A stretch of 64,000 nt of DNA from Polytrichum commune (Eukaryota; Streptophyta; Polytrichopsida; Polytrichales; Polytrichaceae), in assembly GCA_950295325.1 (NCBI GenBank), contig OX485807.1:24523666-24587665 (forward strand), in the 5' to 3' direction. The notes under the pieces are model-generated. The model saw nothing but the letters and a program-made list of their open reading frames with translations, was not told the origin of the DNA and ran no database searches. Positions 1-10,884 of this stretch are shown in pieces (position 1 is the stretch's first letter; each line of letters starts with the position of its first letter). The position numbers and the translations under genes were made by a program.

Positions 1-57
1 ATTTCTCAAACTCAACTGGTTCATCTGTAACTAACTGCCGGTTCTCCCCGATCATAG
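1..57 (+). repeat. 3' end of a hAT-type MITE, cut by the window edge
   Basis: The bases match the last ~57 bp of the elements at 40738-40974 and 47488-47712, including the run CTCAACTGGTTCATCTGTAA and a degenerate CA-TAG terminus. The rest lies outside the window, so the duplication cannot be tested here. Confidence 0.6.
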
Positions 58-1900
58 CTCTCGCCCAACATGAGCAGCTTATATGTAGATGAAGGCCCGA
101 GACTCTGTCTACCCCTGAATCAAGAACCCCATTCACCACAGAGTGGAGATTGTACTTAAACCTATAAATTCAATGCTGGCAGTCTCAAGACTGGGGCTAA
201 CTTACATCAATAGTTCACCCAGCCACATAAGTTAGTATATTTATAGCTTATGGAGTCCTCAATTATGCACAGATGCCTAGTGTCTGACATGTTAACAACC
301 CCGCTTTCACAAGCCAGTACAGAGACATATATAGCCCCTGCAACAACAACGTCACCACACGAGGAATTATTTCCGCACCAAAGTTGAGACCCTTATCAAC
401 CAAAACACACCAAATCCCTGCACAATTTGGCCCAGGCTCGTGCACAAATCAGGCAGTCAGTGGGATTTCCCATGCTTACACATCACCAGATTGAATGTTT
501 TGCAAGATACAAGTGTCACTACAGATTATTTGGCCACCTGGCACTTTTAGAACTCGAGAATGGCAATTGTGGATTCTAGAATATGTGTATAGTATACCTA
601 GCGTGCTTGTCCCTCTGTTTATAACCAAAGTTCCTCAATATTGCCTCTTGGGTTATGGCTAAGAGATTCTCTTGGCGCTGCTTTTTCTTTTAAGACAAAA
701 GGATGACATGCCAATGCCAAAGCATAAGAGGCAGTTGACCACCTAGCAAGTTTTCCATCAAGTAGAGAGGAGATTTCACAGCCGGGAATCGAACCGCCAA
801 CCGCCAACCTCTTCCTTGAGGTTTGGGTATCTCTCCACCATCACCCAGTAGTTTAGGGTTGTCTCGGACCATCTCTTGGATTAAGAAACTAATCCAAGGT
901 CTTGGCCATGTAAGCATTTCCATATTTGCATGGCCAATGCCTCCAAAGAGAGGTATGCTCCTTAAACTAAATGCAGGCTTTAGAACCATTATAACATATA
1001 TTGTTGATGGTGTGACGAGATAGGAAGACTGAGAGTAAAAGAATCAAAGTAAGAGAGGCTACAGTAACAACGCCAAAAGCTTGGTGATACACATGTATGC
1101 AATAGAGTTGAAGCTAGAGGTAGAGAGCTCTAAGACCGCTACAGTGTCTTGGGAGGTGCACTCAATGTTAGAACCAAGAACCACCTGCGTGCATGACCAT
1201 GAAATTAACACTCCTAATATACAAGATTTTTCTCCTCTTAACAATGATATATGTATAAAGATGTAGCTAGGAAATCCCCTCAAATACATACACGAATGAA
1301 AATTAAGTCTTATAGACCCCAATCATATGTATATGCCAAAAAGATCATGTGAAAAATATGGCTAAAAGTTTCTTAGCAAGACATATTTATTTAGGGATTA
1401 TTCAATTGATCACACACTAGTCAAAACAATCACAGTCAATATGTGAGGTGTCAACTAGGCTCTAACTTATCATCCAAGTTGGCCAAGTTTATTTTATCCA
1501 ACACATAATTATTACTTTGCTTCTCTTTGTGTGTGCGGTGAAAATCAACTTTGGTCAGGTCATGTGACCATGCAACGTGTTTTTGTTGTCATTTTAACAA
1601 ACTATGTGATTGATTTGACATTCCCTTTATTTACTATTGATAAAATCATTGGATACTCGTTCATCCATTGAATGTAACTCATGCAAATTTGTTCCTACAA
1701 TACAAGTCATTGTAGCCAATGCGTGATGATATTTACCTCTACCATCAAATGATCTATCATATCATTGGTCCACATTGACCCATTCTTGTTTTCATACCAC
1801 ATACCCCTATTTTCACATTGGAAGGCCCGACCAAGAGGTCAATTGATTGTCGATACTCAACCAAAACTCTCAATGATTGTAAAACTCTCAATTAATCTTA
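58..1900. other. AT-rich intergenic DNA without a recognised gene
   Basis: No reading frame here has a recognisable domain or coding-like composition. The only structure I can point to is a possible tRNA-derived promoter near 780-850 on the minus strand, listed separately. Confidence 0.5.
690..1010 (-). repeat. possible tRNA-derived SINE
   Basis: On the minus strand, bases about 797-785 read GGTTCGATTCC, an exact fit to the RNA polymerase III B box (T-arm). About 45 bases upstream lies a G/A-rich TGATGGTGGAGAG segment that could be a degraded A box. No cloverleaf with a paired acceptor stem could be drawn, so it is not a tRNA gene. A T-rich stretch at 681-692 (A-rich on the minus strand) could be the tail. 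No second copy and no target-site duplication were found, so a chance match is possible. Confidence 0.25.
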
Positions 1901-2475
1901 GATTGCAAAACTCTCAATGATTGTAAAAAATGGACCACCAACCCAAGGGGGGATACATATACAAAATATAAATCATGAAATAACGAAGCCTTTATTACAT
2001 GATTATCCACGAGCTCACTTGCCAATGAGAAACTTATCGAACATATTTCAATTCTCCGATAACATCAAACAAACAAAGACACGAGCACAACAACTAAGCC
2101 ACAATTCGAAGAGCAAAACTCAAGGGAATGAATGAGCACTCCAAGAGTCTCCAATTTGGAAAAACTTAGAACCCAACTACAAACCCTAAGAATGGACATG
2201 ACAATCATTGGGACTTTTACAATATGACAACAAATAAACGAAATTGTAAATTAGATGAAAGAGCACATCAATTGTCAATGTTTTCTCTAAACCTTACGCA
2301 CATTTTACCTTTACTCCAAATTTCTTAACATGCTTTTGCAAATGTACACACATGAGAAGAACAATACCTCTCCCTTGTGTATACTATGTACGCTAAAGCC
2401 TTAAAGAATACCCCTTTCTACACTCATGCTAGTTTGTACGTGGTATAAAGAGTCCACCCCTGAGACTACCAACAA
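1900..2475 (+). repeat. interspersed repeat, copy 1 (shared with 45250-45935)
   Basis: Long stretches are shared in order with 45480-45935: the GAGCAAAACTCAAGGGA segment, the TTTTCTCTAAACC segment, ACCTCTCCCTTGTGTATAC, and the end AGAGTCCACCCC. A third, 3'-truncated relative is at 48840-49185. Similarity spans several hundred bp with scattered substitutions. No coding frame or terminal repeats are recognised. It could be the non-coding part of a retroelement. Confidence 0.55.
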
Positions 2476-2739
2476 CATAAAGAGAACTTAATCTTTTAGA
2501 AATGCAATATGGTTTATAATTGAAGGTACTAAATAATCAACCTAGTTAAGGAAGAAGATACAAGCCCCAATAGAATGAAAAGCTTTTGGAAGACTATGGC
2601 CACATGTGACATAGACTATTGCCCAAGCTCAAAAGAGCTTTACAACATAGAAGTTTGAAATTTGGTGATAGGATTCATCTCGTAAGACTATATCATACAC
2701 GTTTGAAAGAAGCACAAATGAGCCTTAAGAGGGAAAACA

Positions 2740-2905
2740 CACACATGGACTTTCCCTTACCATACTTTTAAATAAAGGAAGGTATGGTTTTTATCATGTT
2801 TCAATATAGAGTTGCTCATGCAACACAATTTCAAGACATAACTTTGGTCAATAGAAGATAAAGAACAAGAAAACGAATCGAATAACACCCTTATACCTTA
2901 TATAT
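2740..2905 (-). repeat. end fragment of the TA-flanked TIR family
   Basis: The segment ends in CGAATAACACCCTTATACC then TTA, matching the terminus seen at 13740, 24105 and 31100. The rest of the copy is interrupted or scrambled through about 3240, where further short pieces of the same family are visible. Confidence 0.45.
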
Positions 2906-3280
2906 ATATATCAATCTTTTGTGTGTGTGCATGAGTTGGGAGGCGGGGGTTGCTATTCATTCGAGGAATCAACACACAAACATGTATGATAACCACACCT
3001 AAAGAAGGGGAGATTTGATTTGATGAATCAAATTTTTGTTGAAACGTTTGCAAATTATTAATCTGAGCCGGCAACTTGCTAGCCATGTATAATTGCACTA
3101 GCTATCACCAATGCATTCGTCAATGTGCTAACCAAGTATACTAGAGTAGTTGTCAACCCCATCATCATGCATTTCCCTCCTTGTTCTTAAAAAGGGTGCA
3201 AAGGAAATAGGTTGAGTAAAGTAATGATCAGTGGAAGATGGAGAACAAGAAAATATTAAGCTAATAACACTGGCGCACCT

Positions 3281-3660
3281 TAAGATATGCCAATGTTATT
3301 TGGTTAGTTTTCTTAATCAAATGCGTTTATTTGAATGATGTGTAGTCTAGTGAGGATCAAAGAACGAACACCATACAAACACATGCCATAAATAGATTGG
3401 TCTATGTCTTCAAATGTTACTAACTATTCCACACTCAATAATAAACACAATTGGGAGGACCTACATAAAAATTCAATTAAGAAACCACAAATATGCACTT
3501 CTGATGACCATAAATAAATCAAAGGAGACTCAATTTCCACACCAATTCATATTGGTGCTTCATCATAGATTTGCTAATGCAACACACAAGTTTTGTTTGT
3601 ATAAATCCAGTTTGTAGAAGTTGGAGAACATGAAAAAATAACCCCACCACACCTCACGTA
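3281..3660 (-). repeat. TA-flanked TIR element, copy at 3.3 kb
   Basis: A ~380-bp copy of a family also found at 13363, 20768, 23742, 30711 and 50948. The left end reads TA-AGATATG, the right end runs to TA. The interior shares ACAATTGGGAGGACCTA and TTCATCATAGATTTGCTAAT with the others. There is no coding capacity, so it is a non-autonomous element or MITE. The TA flank and length suggest a Tc1/mariner-type origin, which is inference. Confidence 0.6.
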
Positions 3661-3769
3661 TCATCAAAGTTTGAAGTCAGAACTAGATAATGAAGCACCT
3701 TTGAGATAGACAAGTGAGCAAGGAAGAGGAGTTGCAACGACTGCACCTCCGTCTGAGTTGTAGCAGCAG

Positions 3770-4938
3770 GTGACGAGGCGATTTGGGCAAACCAACCCAT
3801 ACACTCGTTCCTTGTTGGATGATACCTCAACCCTTGTCTCCAAGGAACCAGTGTACGGGTTGGTTCACCCCAGCCGTGATGAGGAAATTTGGGTGCACCG
3901 ACCCATACACTCGTTCCTTGTTGGATGATGCATCCACTCTTGTCTCCAAGGACCCAATGTACGGGTTGGTTCACCCCAGACGTGATGAGGGGATTTGGGC
4001 GAACCAACCCATACACTCGTTCCTCGTTGGATGATGCCTCAACCCTTGCCTCCAAGGAACCAGTGTATGGATTGGTTCACCCCAGCCATGATGAAGGGAT
4101 TTGGGCGAGCCAACCCATACACTCGTTCCTCGTTGGATGATGCCTCGACCCTTGCCTCCAAGAAACCAGTGTACGGGTTGGTTCTCCCCAGCCATGATGA
4201 GGGGATTTGGGCGAACCAACCCATACACTTGTTCCTTGTTGGATGATGCCTTGACCCTTGCCTCCAAGAAACCAATGTATGGGTTGGTTCTCCCTAGCTG
4301 TGATGAGGGGATTTGGGCGAACCAACCCATACAATAGTTCCTTGTTGGATGATGTCTCAACCCTTGCCTCCAAGAAACTAGTGTACGGGTCCCCAATTGT
4401 GATGAGGGGACTTGGGCGAACCAACCCATACACTCGTTCCTTGTTGGATGATGCCTCAACCCTTGCCTCCAAGAAACCAATGTACATGTTGGTTCACCCC
4501 ATCCATGATGAGGGGATTTGGGCGAACCAACCCATACACTTGTTCTTTGTTGGATGATGCCTTGACCCTTGCCTCCAAGAAACCAATGTATGGGTTGGTT
4601 CTCCCTAGCCGTGATGAGGGGATTTGGGCGAACCGACCCATACACTTGTTCCTTGTTGGATGATGCCTCGACCCTTGCCTCCAAGAAACCAATGTACAGG
4701 TTGGTTCACCGCATCCATGATGAGGGGATTTGGGCGAACCAACTCATACACTCGTTCCTCGTTGGATGATGCCTCGACCCTTGCCTCCAAGAAACCAGTG
4801 TACGGGTTGGTTCACCCCAACCGTGATGAGGGGATTTGGGCGAACCAACTCATACACTCGTTCCTCGTTGGATGATGCCTCGACCCTTGCCTCCAAGAAA
4901 CCAGTGTACGGGTTGGATCACCCCAACCGTGATGAGGG
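3770..4938. repeat. 11-unit tandem array of a Mutator-like hairpin MITE
   Basis: Units start at 3780, 3886, 3992, 4098, 4204, 4310, 4409, 4515, 4621, 4727 and 4833. The period is 106 bp except for one 99-bp unit (4310-4408) that lost 7 bases near its 3' end. Each unit is a ~97-bp inverted-repeat element (arms GGGCGAACCAACCC and GGTTGGTTCACCCC) followed by a 9-bp spacer GTGATGAGG. The array is flanked by GTGACGAGG (3770-3778) and GTGATGAGG (4929-4937), so the spacer is the target-site duplication of one insertion, copied with every unit. Solo copies of the same element are at 41114-41205 and 59378-59469. The open frames running through it, up to 237 codons, are translations of the repeat. Confidence 0.85.
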
Positions 4939-6525
4939 CCACTGCGCATGATTGTGGTGGTCGGTCGTAAACTTAAACTTATGTAGCTTAGCAGCTAGCT
5001 GCCTGCAGGCATAGTTCCTCGAACTCCCCATAGTTTTTTTTTCTGCCTGCAGACAGAACACAACAGAGCAGCAGCAGCAGAGCAGTGCAGAGCAGAGGGA
5101 TCCGAATCTTGGGGGGAGGGGGGAGGCTACTCATCGGCACTCACACCCATGCCTCCTCGGCTCTGAATCATGGTCGCATCCGACATCACCAACTCAATGC
5201 GAAGAATAAGTTAAGTTACGGTCGAATATTTGGACTTACTTTACTACGCTGAGCCAACGCGGCAATATCATAGAGGCGAGGGATGAGTTAGATTCGTGGT
5301 ACTGGCACGCGTGGTTTGGTATGTGTGTTGAAGCTGGCCTTTGATATGTTGACATTATCATCTCCCAATCATCCACGATGTCCAACAACTTGATGCCATG
5401 CCTGAGAATCATAGAGATTTGGGAACGTAGACGCATTACGCTTACTTCCTGCAAGTTTGGCCTCTTCTGATGGGCAATAAATGCAGGGACGAAGAAAACC
5501 CATGTGATTAGCAAATCTCCTACAAATTCGATGTCATTGTAAGGTGACTAAACTTCGATTTCTAATAGTTATTTATTGGTTTGTTTTGATTTATTTCTAC
5601 GAGTGTGGGTGCGATTGTTTAATGTGTTTATATAGGTGTGCCTAAACTAGTTAGTGTTGAGCGGTTGTTGACCATCCATTTTGGGAAAATTGAATCGTTG
5701 CTAAGTTAGTTGTCAATGCCGTGCACATGCAACATTGATAATTCAAGGTCTCTTAAAAAAATGGATGATGGCTCCAATTACCAACAACATCAAGTTTAGG
5801 ACATTCCATTGGGAATTAGCAACTTGTGCATAAAGAGATTATGATTTTCTAATTTGGATAGAATGGCAACATTATGGGGAAGGTCAACATTTATACTTGT
5901 ATGGTATGGTCACTAGACTTTATGGGATAAGTACTTAATCATTGGATGGAGTGTAGGGATCCAATCGACTTAATGGACCGTCCATCAAACCCGAAGATTG
6001 GTTTATGTTATTATAAAAAATGAACCAACAATAAGTGGACTTACGATCTAACATATCATTTGATGGTATAGTTAGAAATAACAATTAAATTAGTTTCTAT
6101 GACATACATTGTAGACTAAGATGCTTATGAGTTACATCCAGGAGATGAACACTCAACAACAACTTTATCCATGAATGCTAGGGTTTTACATCATACTTGT
6201 GATAGGTGTTTATTATTATCCAATAATATATTTGTATACTTATGTTAATGACTATATATATATGTACATTTTTTTACACATACATAGGGTTTTTCGGCCA
6301 ACAAGATGTGTTTTTAGTCCTTAGAAGAATCATGTTGAAGTATGTAGTTGCCCACTTTGAAAAGAATATGAAGGCGTTGGAGTTGGGCCAATGACGAAAT
6401 TGGGTGCTTCTACCTTACAAGTTACCACCACTCTCACACATCTGAAACCTCCACCAACTGTATGATTACTAGGATGCAACATTGTGTTGGTTTTCAGCAG
6501 CTGACAGTACCTACATACATACATT
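4939..6525. other. intergenic DNA, no recognised gene
   Basis: Between the MITE array and the microsatellite at 6526 I recognise no gene. Bases 5040-5160 are low-complexity (CAG-rich, then a G-rich run). A 92-codon minus-strand frame at 5514-5236 is open and contains a plausible coding-like stretch (RSQISMILRHGIKLLDIVDD), but I cannot assign it to a family and see no splice partners. Bases 6000-6130 are AT-rich. Confidence 0.4.
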
Positions 6526-6566
6526 ACATTACATTACCTACCTACCACCTACCTACCTACCTACCC
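6526..6566. repeat. (CTAC)n microsatellite
   Basis: Imperfect tandem CTAC units separated by ACATTACATT-like variants. Confidence 0.8.
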
Positions 6567-6954
6567 ACCCATTTCAAATCCGGTCGAAGAGTGGGAGAAA
6601 TCCCAGATTATGAATGATTTGACTGCCTCCACAATGCTCACCAGATTATGGATGAGAGGCAACTCTGTACAAGTATACTCTACTGAGTTTCACTGGGGTG
6701 GACACCAGGTACTCTTCCTCATGATAATACGCTGGTAGGTAGGTAAATAACTTGTCCCTCCCAAGAATTCCCTGCACTGGCCACAGCCAAAAAGTTACCT
6801 GAGGCAGGCTCATAAGTTACCTGAAGCTCATAAGTTACCTCTATCTATTCTTCCTCCAAAAGTTACCTAGGCATGCAGCAAAAGATGGGAGTTGAGCCTG
6901 GAGTCTCGGGAGGGAGGCTGACACACCCTACTCGTAGTCTTACCTTCCTTCCTT

Positions 6955-7300
6955 TGTTGCACGCCCTCCTCCTCCTCTCTCCTCTCTCCTCTCTCTCTCC
7001 CTCCCTCTCTCTCTCTAAGTCAGACAGCAGTGCTGCTGCTGCTGCTGCAACACTCCCCACAGCCACCACCACTCCACTGACCTCCTTCGCTCCGTGTCTG
7101 CTTGCCATTCCTTCCCTTCCCCTGCTTCCTTTCTCCTCTGCTTCCTTTCTCCTCTGCTTCCTTTCCTTTGGTTTTTCGCAGCTGTCTTGGTAGCTACTCG
7201 AGAACACCGAGGGGCACAAGGTGGAAGGAAGGAAGGACGGAGGGAGGGAGGGAGGGAGGGGAGGGGAGGGGAGGGGAGGGAGAAAGGTGGCACCTTGGGG
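6955..7300 (+). promoter_or_regulatory. probable promoter-proximal/5' leader region of the first OCTOPUS-like gene
   Basis: A CT-rich tract at 6966-7018 (CTCTCTCTCC type) is followed by a GCTGCTGCTGCT run at 7030-7049 and then a strongly G-rich tract at 7220-7283 (repeated GGGAGG and GGGGA). Pyrimidine tracts of this kind are common in plant core promoters and 5' leaders. The G-rich tract has enough G-runs to form G-quadruplexes. A similar order, CT tract then leader, precedes the second gene of this type (53760-54440). No clear TATA box was identified, so the transcription start is not fixed. Confidence 0.4.
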
Positions 7301-9234
7301 CACTTGGGGGGCGGAGGATAAGGTTGCAGCAAGAGTAGCAAGTGCGGTGGAGCAGAGTGGAGTTTGGTTTGGGTTAGCTTAGGTTGGGGTCCAGATCCGA
7401 GCTGATTGGGGAACAGAGGCAATGTTGTGAAGCTGCCGGGTGCAGGATTAGCAAGGAAGAGGTTGGGCAGCAGCATTGTGAGCTGGTGGTGGTGTGGATA
7501 TGGCGAGTTGCTGGGTTTTGGGGTGATGGCACACCCCCGCCTTGACACTTTGACAGGTGAAAAGCTCTGTGCTTTGGTGGAGTGTAGCTTAGTGTAGTTC
7601 AGTTCGGTTCGGTTTGGTGCTTCTGGCTTCTCGTTGCTTGCTTTGCAGTGATCATCATGTGCTGCAGCTCCCTTTAGTCTGGTCTGGTCTGGTCCGGTCT
7701 TCTTGCCTCCTCTGTTCTGTTCTTTGCTGTGCTGTAATGTCCTGTTAACTGCCCAATTCCGGTTTTCCCAAGAGCTCCAGACGGTGGAGGCGTTGAAGGA
7801 GTGGCAGTACATTGTTATAATTTTCAGCTTCCACCACGGGAGCTGCAGGTTATGGGAGGGAGGGCATTTCCTTTCCCTTCCCATGACAAGGCTTGTCTGT
7901 CCAGGATGTGATATGTGTGTCTCTTGCACTTGGCATTTGTCCAGATGGTGTGTGCCTAGGTCGTCTTCAGCTGCCAGACTTTTTAATGTGTGAGTGGCAG
8001 CTTTTCCTGTTGATTTTGGGTTGGCTCATACTCAAATGGAAGGAAGCGAAAGGAGGGGGGGTGTGTGTAAAAAAGAATGTGTGGAAGATAGGAAGAGTAT
8101 GTGGGAGTAGTTGCTCTTGAAGGGGCGTCATACCTGAGTACCCTAGGTGTCTGGGTACACGGTCAAACCTGAACAAGCACCTGTATGAACTGGGTGATCT
8201 CGATGGTTGCATAGATTCTCTTACATTGAGATTAATGTGTGAAGTCATCAGTGGTACATGAGGTTGTTGGGTTTGTTTGGTCACCCAGCATTGGCTTGGA
8301 AGTTTTGTCAACATGAAATGAATGCTCTGTAGATTCTGGATTTGTGTCTGTTATGTGGATCTTCTCCAATGTGTTGGTGTTGCCCCCTGTCATCGATTTT
8401 CCCCACCATGAGTATATGACTGATTTATGTTGACTGATGATGTTCTCTTCTAATAACCGCGTTCCACCCGCCTGTTTTGTCACTATTTGATTACTGTGGG
8501 AGTGTCGGGGGTGACATACATGCCCCACAATCGTGTCATGTTCAACGCCTCCGGGTCATGTCAAGTAGTCATTGTCTGAAGTTGATTTTGCCCTGGGCCA
8601 CTCACATGCCAGAATCATCTTGGGCCATTTGAATTCATGAAATGCTGCACAATTGTGTCTTTTTGAATGCCTCCTGGTCATGTGGACTAGCCATTTGTCA
8701 GAAGTTGATTTTGCCCTACATCACTCGCATGCCAGAATCATCTTCTTGCCATGTGGAATCGACGAAATTGTACACAATTGTGTCTATTCCGATGCTGCTA
8801 TGGTCGTGTGGAGTAGCCATTTCCAGAAAGTGATTTTGTCCTGCATCACTAGCATGCCAGAATCATCTTCATGCAACATGGACTCATTGAACTGATGCAC
8901 AATTTTGGCTTTGCCAGTGCTTCCTGGTCATGTAGAGTAGTCATTTTCAAAAGTTGATTTTACCCTGCATAACTCGCATGCAATCATCATTTTCATGCCA
9001 TGTGGAATTGAAAAATTGTGCCACATTTGGGTGTTGCTGTGTTACAGGTCAAGAGACGGGATGTGCTAGTATCAATTATATGAAGGCATTCAATACTGCT
9101 CGGCAATGAGCAGGTTAAGGGTTCAAGAGAGCTGTTGTTGCAGTTATTATCAGCCAGCCTCATTATTCACCACCTGCTGCTTCTGGTAGCTGCAACGGTG
9201 TGCTTTCTCGATCTTTGTCATCCCCAAGTCCACG
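7301..9234 (+). other. 5' leader and/or leader intron of the first OCTOPUS-like gene
   Basis: About 1.9 kb separates the CT/G-rich region from the start codon at 9235 without any recognisable protein domain. Many short plus-strand frames begin with ATG here (for example at 7703 and 7893), so if unspliced the leader would carry numerous upstream ORFs. A spliced leader is more likely. Candidate acceptors such as TTACAG at 9041-9046 and TTGCAG near 9137-9142 exist, but I cannot pick the real one. The 8554-9040 part is a tandem repeat (separate entry). Confidence 0.35.
8554..9040. repeat. four-unit tandem repeat, ~124-bp period
   Basis: Units begin with GGTCATG/GGTCGTG at 8554, 8676, 8802 and 8926 (spacings 122, 126 and 124). 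All share AAGTTGATTTTGCCCT-like, GCATGCCAGAATCATCTT-like and GCACAATTGTGTCT-like blocks in that order. Units differ by about 15-25 percent by eye. The repeat ends about 200 bp before the start codon of the OCTOPUS-like gene, inside its leader or a leader intron. Confidence 0.75.
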
Positions 9235-10884
9235 ATGACGATTGTTGGATGTCAATGGCACCCGAGCCGGGACAACATTGGAGTGTGTGCTCTGTGCCTT
9301 CGAGAATCTCTGAGCAGGCTTGCAGTATATCAGGAAGAGGAAGAGGATTCAATTGACCTTGAAATCTCCCCTCCAAGCAAGCCACTGAGGGGCCTGACCC
9401 CTGGCCGGAGAGCCCAATATATACTTGTCCGCTACGATGAAGATGTGAACAATGCGAGAACAACGGGGAGCAGCTCAAAGTCATTCTACACGGGTGGCGA
9501 TGGTGGTAGTGCAATGGGTGCGTCGTCCACAGACAATGACAATGCCTCTCTGCCGTATGATCGTGAATCATCCTACTTTTCTTTAGATGCAGCTGCGGAA
9601 CAGGCAGAGAGGCAAGTGGAAGCAAGCACATCAGATGATAGTGGCACATCAGGAGGGCAAACTGGAAACAGTACGCAAAACATGCCATCTGTTCCCGAAA
9701 CCCTAGTGGAGCCAAACCACCGAAGCAAGCCGAAGAAACATGCATCCAGTGGGCAGCGGAAACCTAAAACATGGGGTGCAGCGATTGCAAAAATGGTTGG
9801 ATTGCGCACACTGAGTGTTCTGTGGAGGTCTGAGAGAAAAGGAGAGCAATCGACCTCATTGGAAGGAGGAGGAGGCAAGTCTGTGTCGGCGGATCGTCAT
9901 CAGCAGCAGGAGCATCATCATCACCATTTAAAAAAGCATCAACGCTCCCGGAATGTTCCTGAGCTTGACCAAGAATTCACCCCAGCCAGATTCTCAGTCT
10001 CCTCTGTGGTTGAACAGACAACTCCGGTGCGATTCTCGGTCTCATCCCAATTGGACCAGACGACTCCAACAATGTCGATCTATGACCACCAGATCACACC
10101 TGCCCGATACTCGGGCGCATCGTTGTTTGACATCGAATCAGCTGACTCACGGACTGTCTCGACAAGCAGCAGAGGAAGCCCATTCACTGCACACAAGCCC
10201 ATTCATGGTGAGGATTTCAATGCGGCATGGAGAGCCAACCGATCTGGCTCGAATGCCCGCCGGATGGGGGCATTCGAAGGATTCAATGAATTGCAGTCCA
10301 CAGGGAGGCCCATAGAAAACAAATTTACGTTCCCAGCCCACGTAGACAGCAGCCATGATGATGGATGTCAAGATGGGGATGGTGGGGCTAAGAAGACTCC
10401 TTGGAGGTGGTTCTCTCCATTCCGAGGCGCATCTCGGCGGGAGGAGAGGAAGGAATGTATGAAGGCTCCGATGGACACGTTGCCAGTGATGGAGGAGCCG
10501 TATCAGGAGAGAAGGAAATCAACCTCGGCCTTAGTGGCTCCCAGATGGCGAGATCAGATTCAACATCAAACCCTAACTCCAAAACTGAGCGGGAAGAAGA
10601 GTCCATGGTGGAGGGCCTCTCCGGTGATTCGAGCATTGAAAAGCCCCCAAACAAACACTGTGAAAGTGGAGAACAGGGATCAGGAAGTTGCTATTTCCAC
10701 TGATTCGGATTTGATGGAAGACACTCCCCACAGATTATCCACAGCCAGTCCACTTGTCGGATACTCGCGATCCAGCAGCAATGGCAGCTCCTGTTTCACA
10801 ACGCCAAGGTGGAATACAAAGCAAAGATCACATCACCGCAACCAGGTTTTGGGAGTGCATGAGATGACCCCCCTTGCAATCTAA
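9235..10884 (+). CDS. OCTOPUS-like (DUF740-type) protein, 549 aa
   Basis: An uninterrupted 549-codon frame. Near the N-terminus it has C6-x2-H9-x8-C18-x2-C21 with G-V-C-A-L-C-L-R-E-S-L-S-R-L, the Cys/His motif that opens plant OCTOPUS and related DUF740 proteins. Those are peripheral plasma-membrane scaffolds with polar localisation, acting in phloem and cell-polarity signalling in seed plants. The rest is Ser/Pro/charge-rich and probably disordered: an acidic EEEED run (~35-38), a His-rich run (~225-232), four imperfect repeats with TP-x-R-F/Y-S or related (247-298), and two basic Trp motifs, KKTPWRWFSP (~386) and KKSPWWRASP (~454), which could bind membrane. No signal peptide or transmembrane helix is seen. 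ATG 9235 is chosen because the Cys/His motif follows directly. The second gene at 54441 has the same N-terminal motif. Function in this organism is inferred from the family, and the family call rests mainly on the N-terminus. Confidence 0.75.
   Translation: MTIVGCQWHPSRDNIGVCALCLRESLSRLAVYQEEEEDSIDLEISPPSKPLRGLTPGRRAQYILVRYDEDVNNARTTGSSSKSFYTGGDGGSAMGASSTDNDNASLPYDRESSYFSLDAAAEQAERQVEASTSDDSGTSGGQTGNSTQNMPSVPETLVEPNHRSKPKKHASSGQRKPKTWGAAIAKMVGLRTLSVLWRSERKGEQSTSLEGGGGKSVSADRHQQQEHHHHHLKKHQRSRNVPELDQEFTPARFSVSSVVEQTTPVRFSVSSQLDQTTPTMSIYDHQITPARYSGASLFDIESADSRTVSTSSRGSPFTAHKPIHGEDFNAAWRANRSGSNARRMGAFEGFNELQSTGRPIENKFTFPAHVDSSHDDGCQDGDGGAKKTPWRWFSPFRGASRREERKECMKAPMDTLPVMEEPYQERRKSTSALVAPRWRDQIQHQTLTPKLSGKKSPWWRASPVIRALKSPQTNTVKVENRDQEVAISTDSDLMEDTPHRLSTASPLVGYSRSSSNGSSCFTTPRWNTKQRSHHRNQVLGVHEMTPLAI

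Noticed and set aside
3654-4951. Many overlapping open frames of 60-237 codons on both strands
   Set aside because: They are translations of the 106-bp tandem repeat, which stays open because 106-bp units shift frame every copy and lack stops in several frames. The same peptide recurs in each unit.
7015-7929. 304-codon minus-strand frame
   Set aside because: It runs through low-complexity CT/GA and G-rich leader sequence, giving Pro/Arg/Glu runs. No domain is seen, and it lies antisense to the leader of the gene at 9235.
9218-9878. Minus-strand frames of 175 and 101 codons
   Set aside because: Antisense shadows of the OCTOPUS-like coding sequence at 9235-10884.
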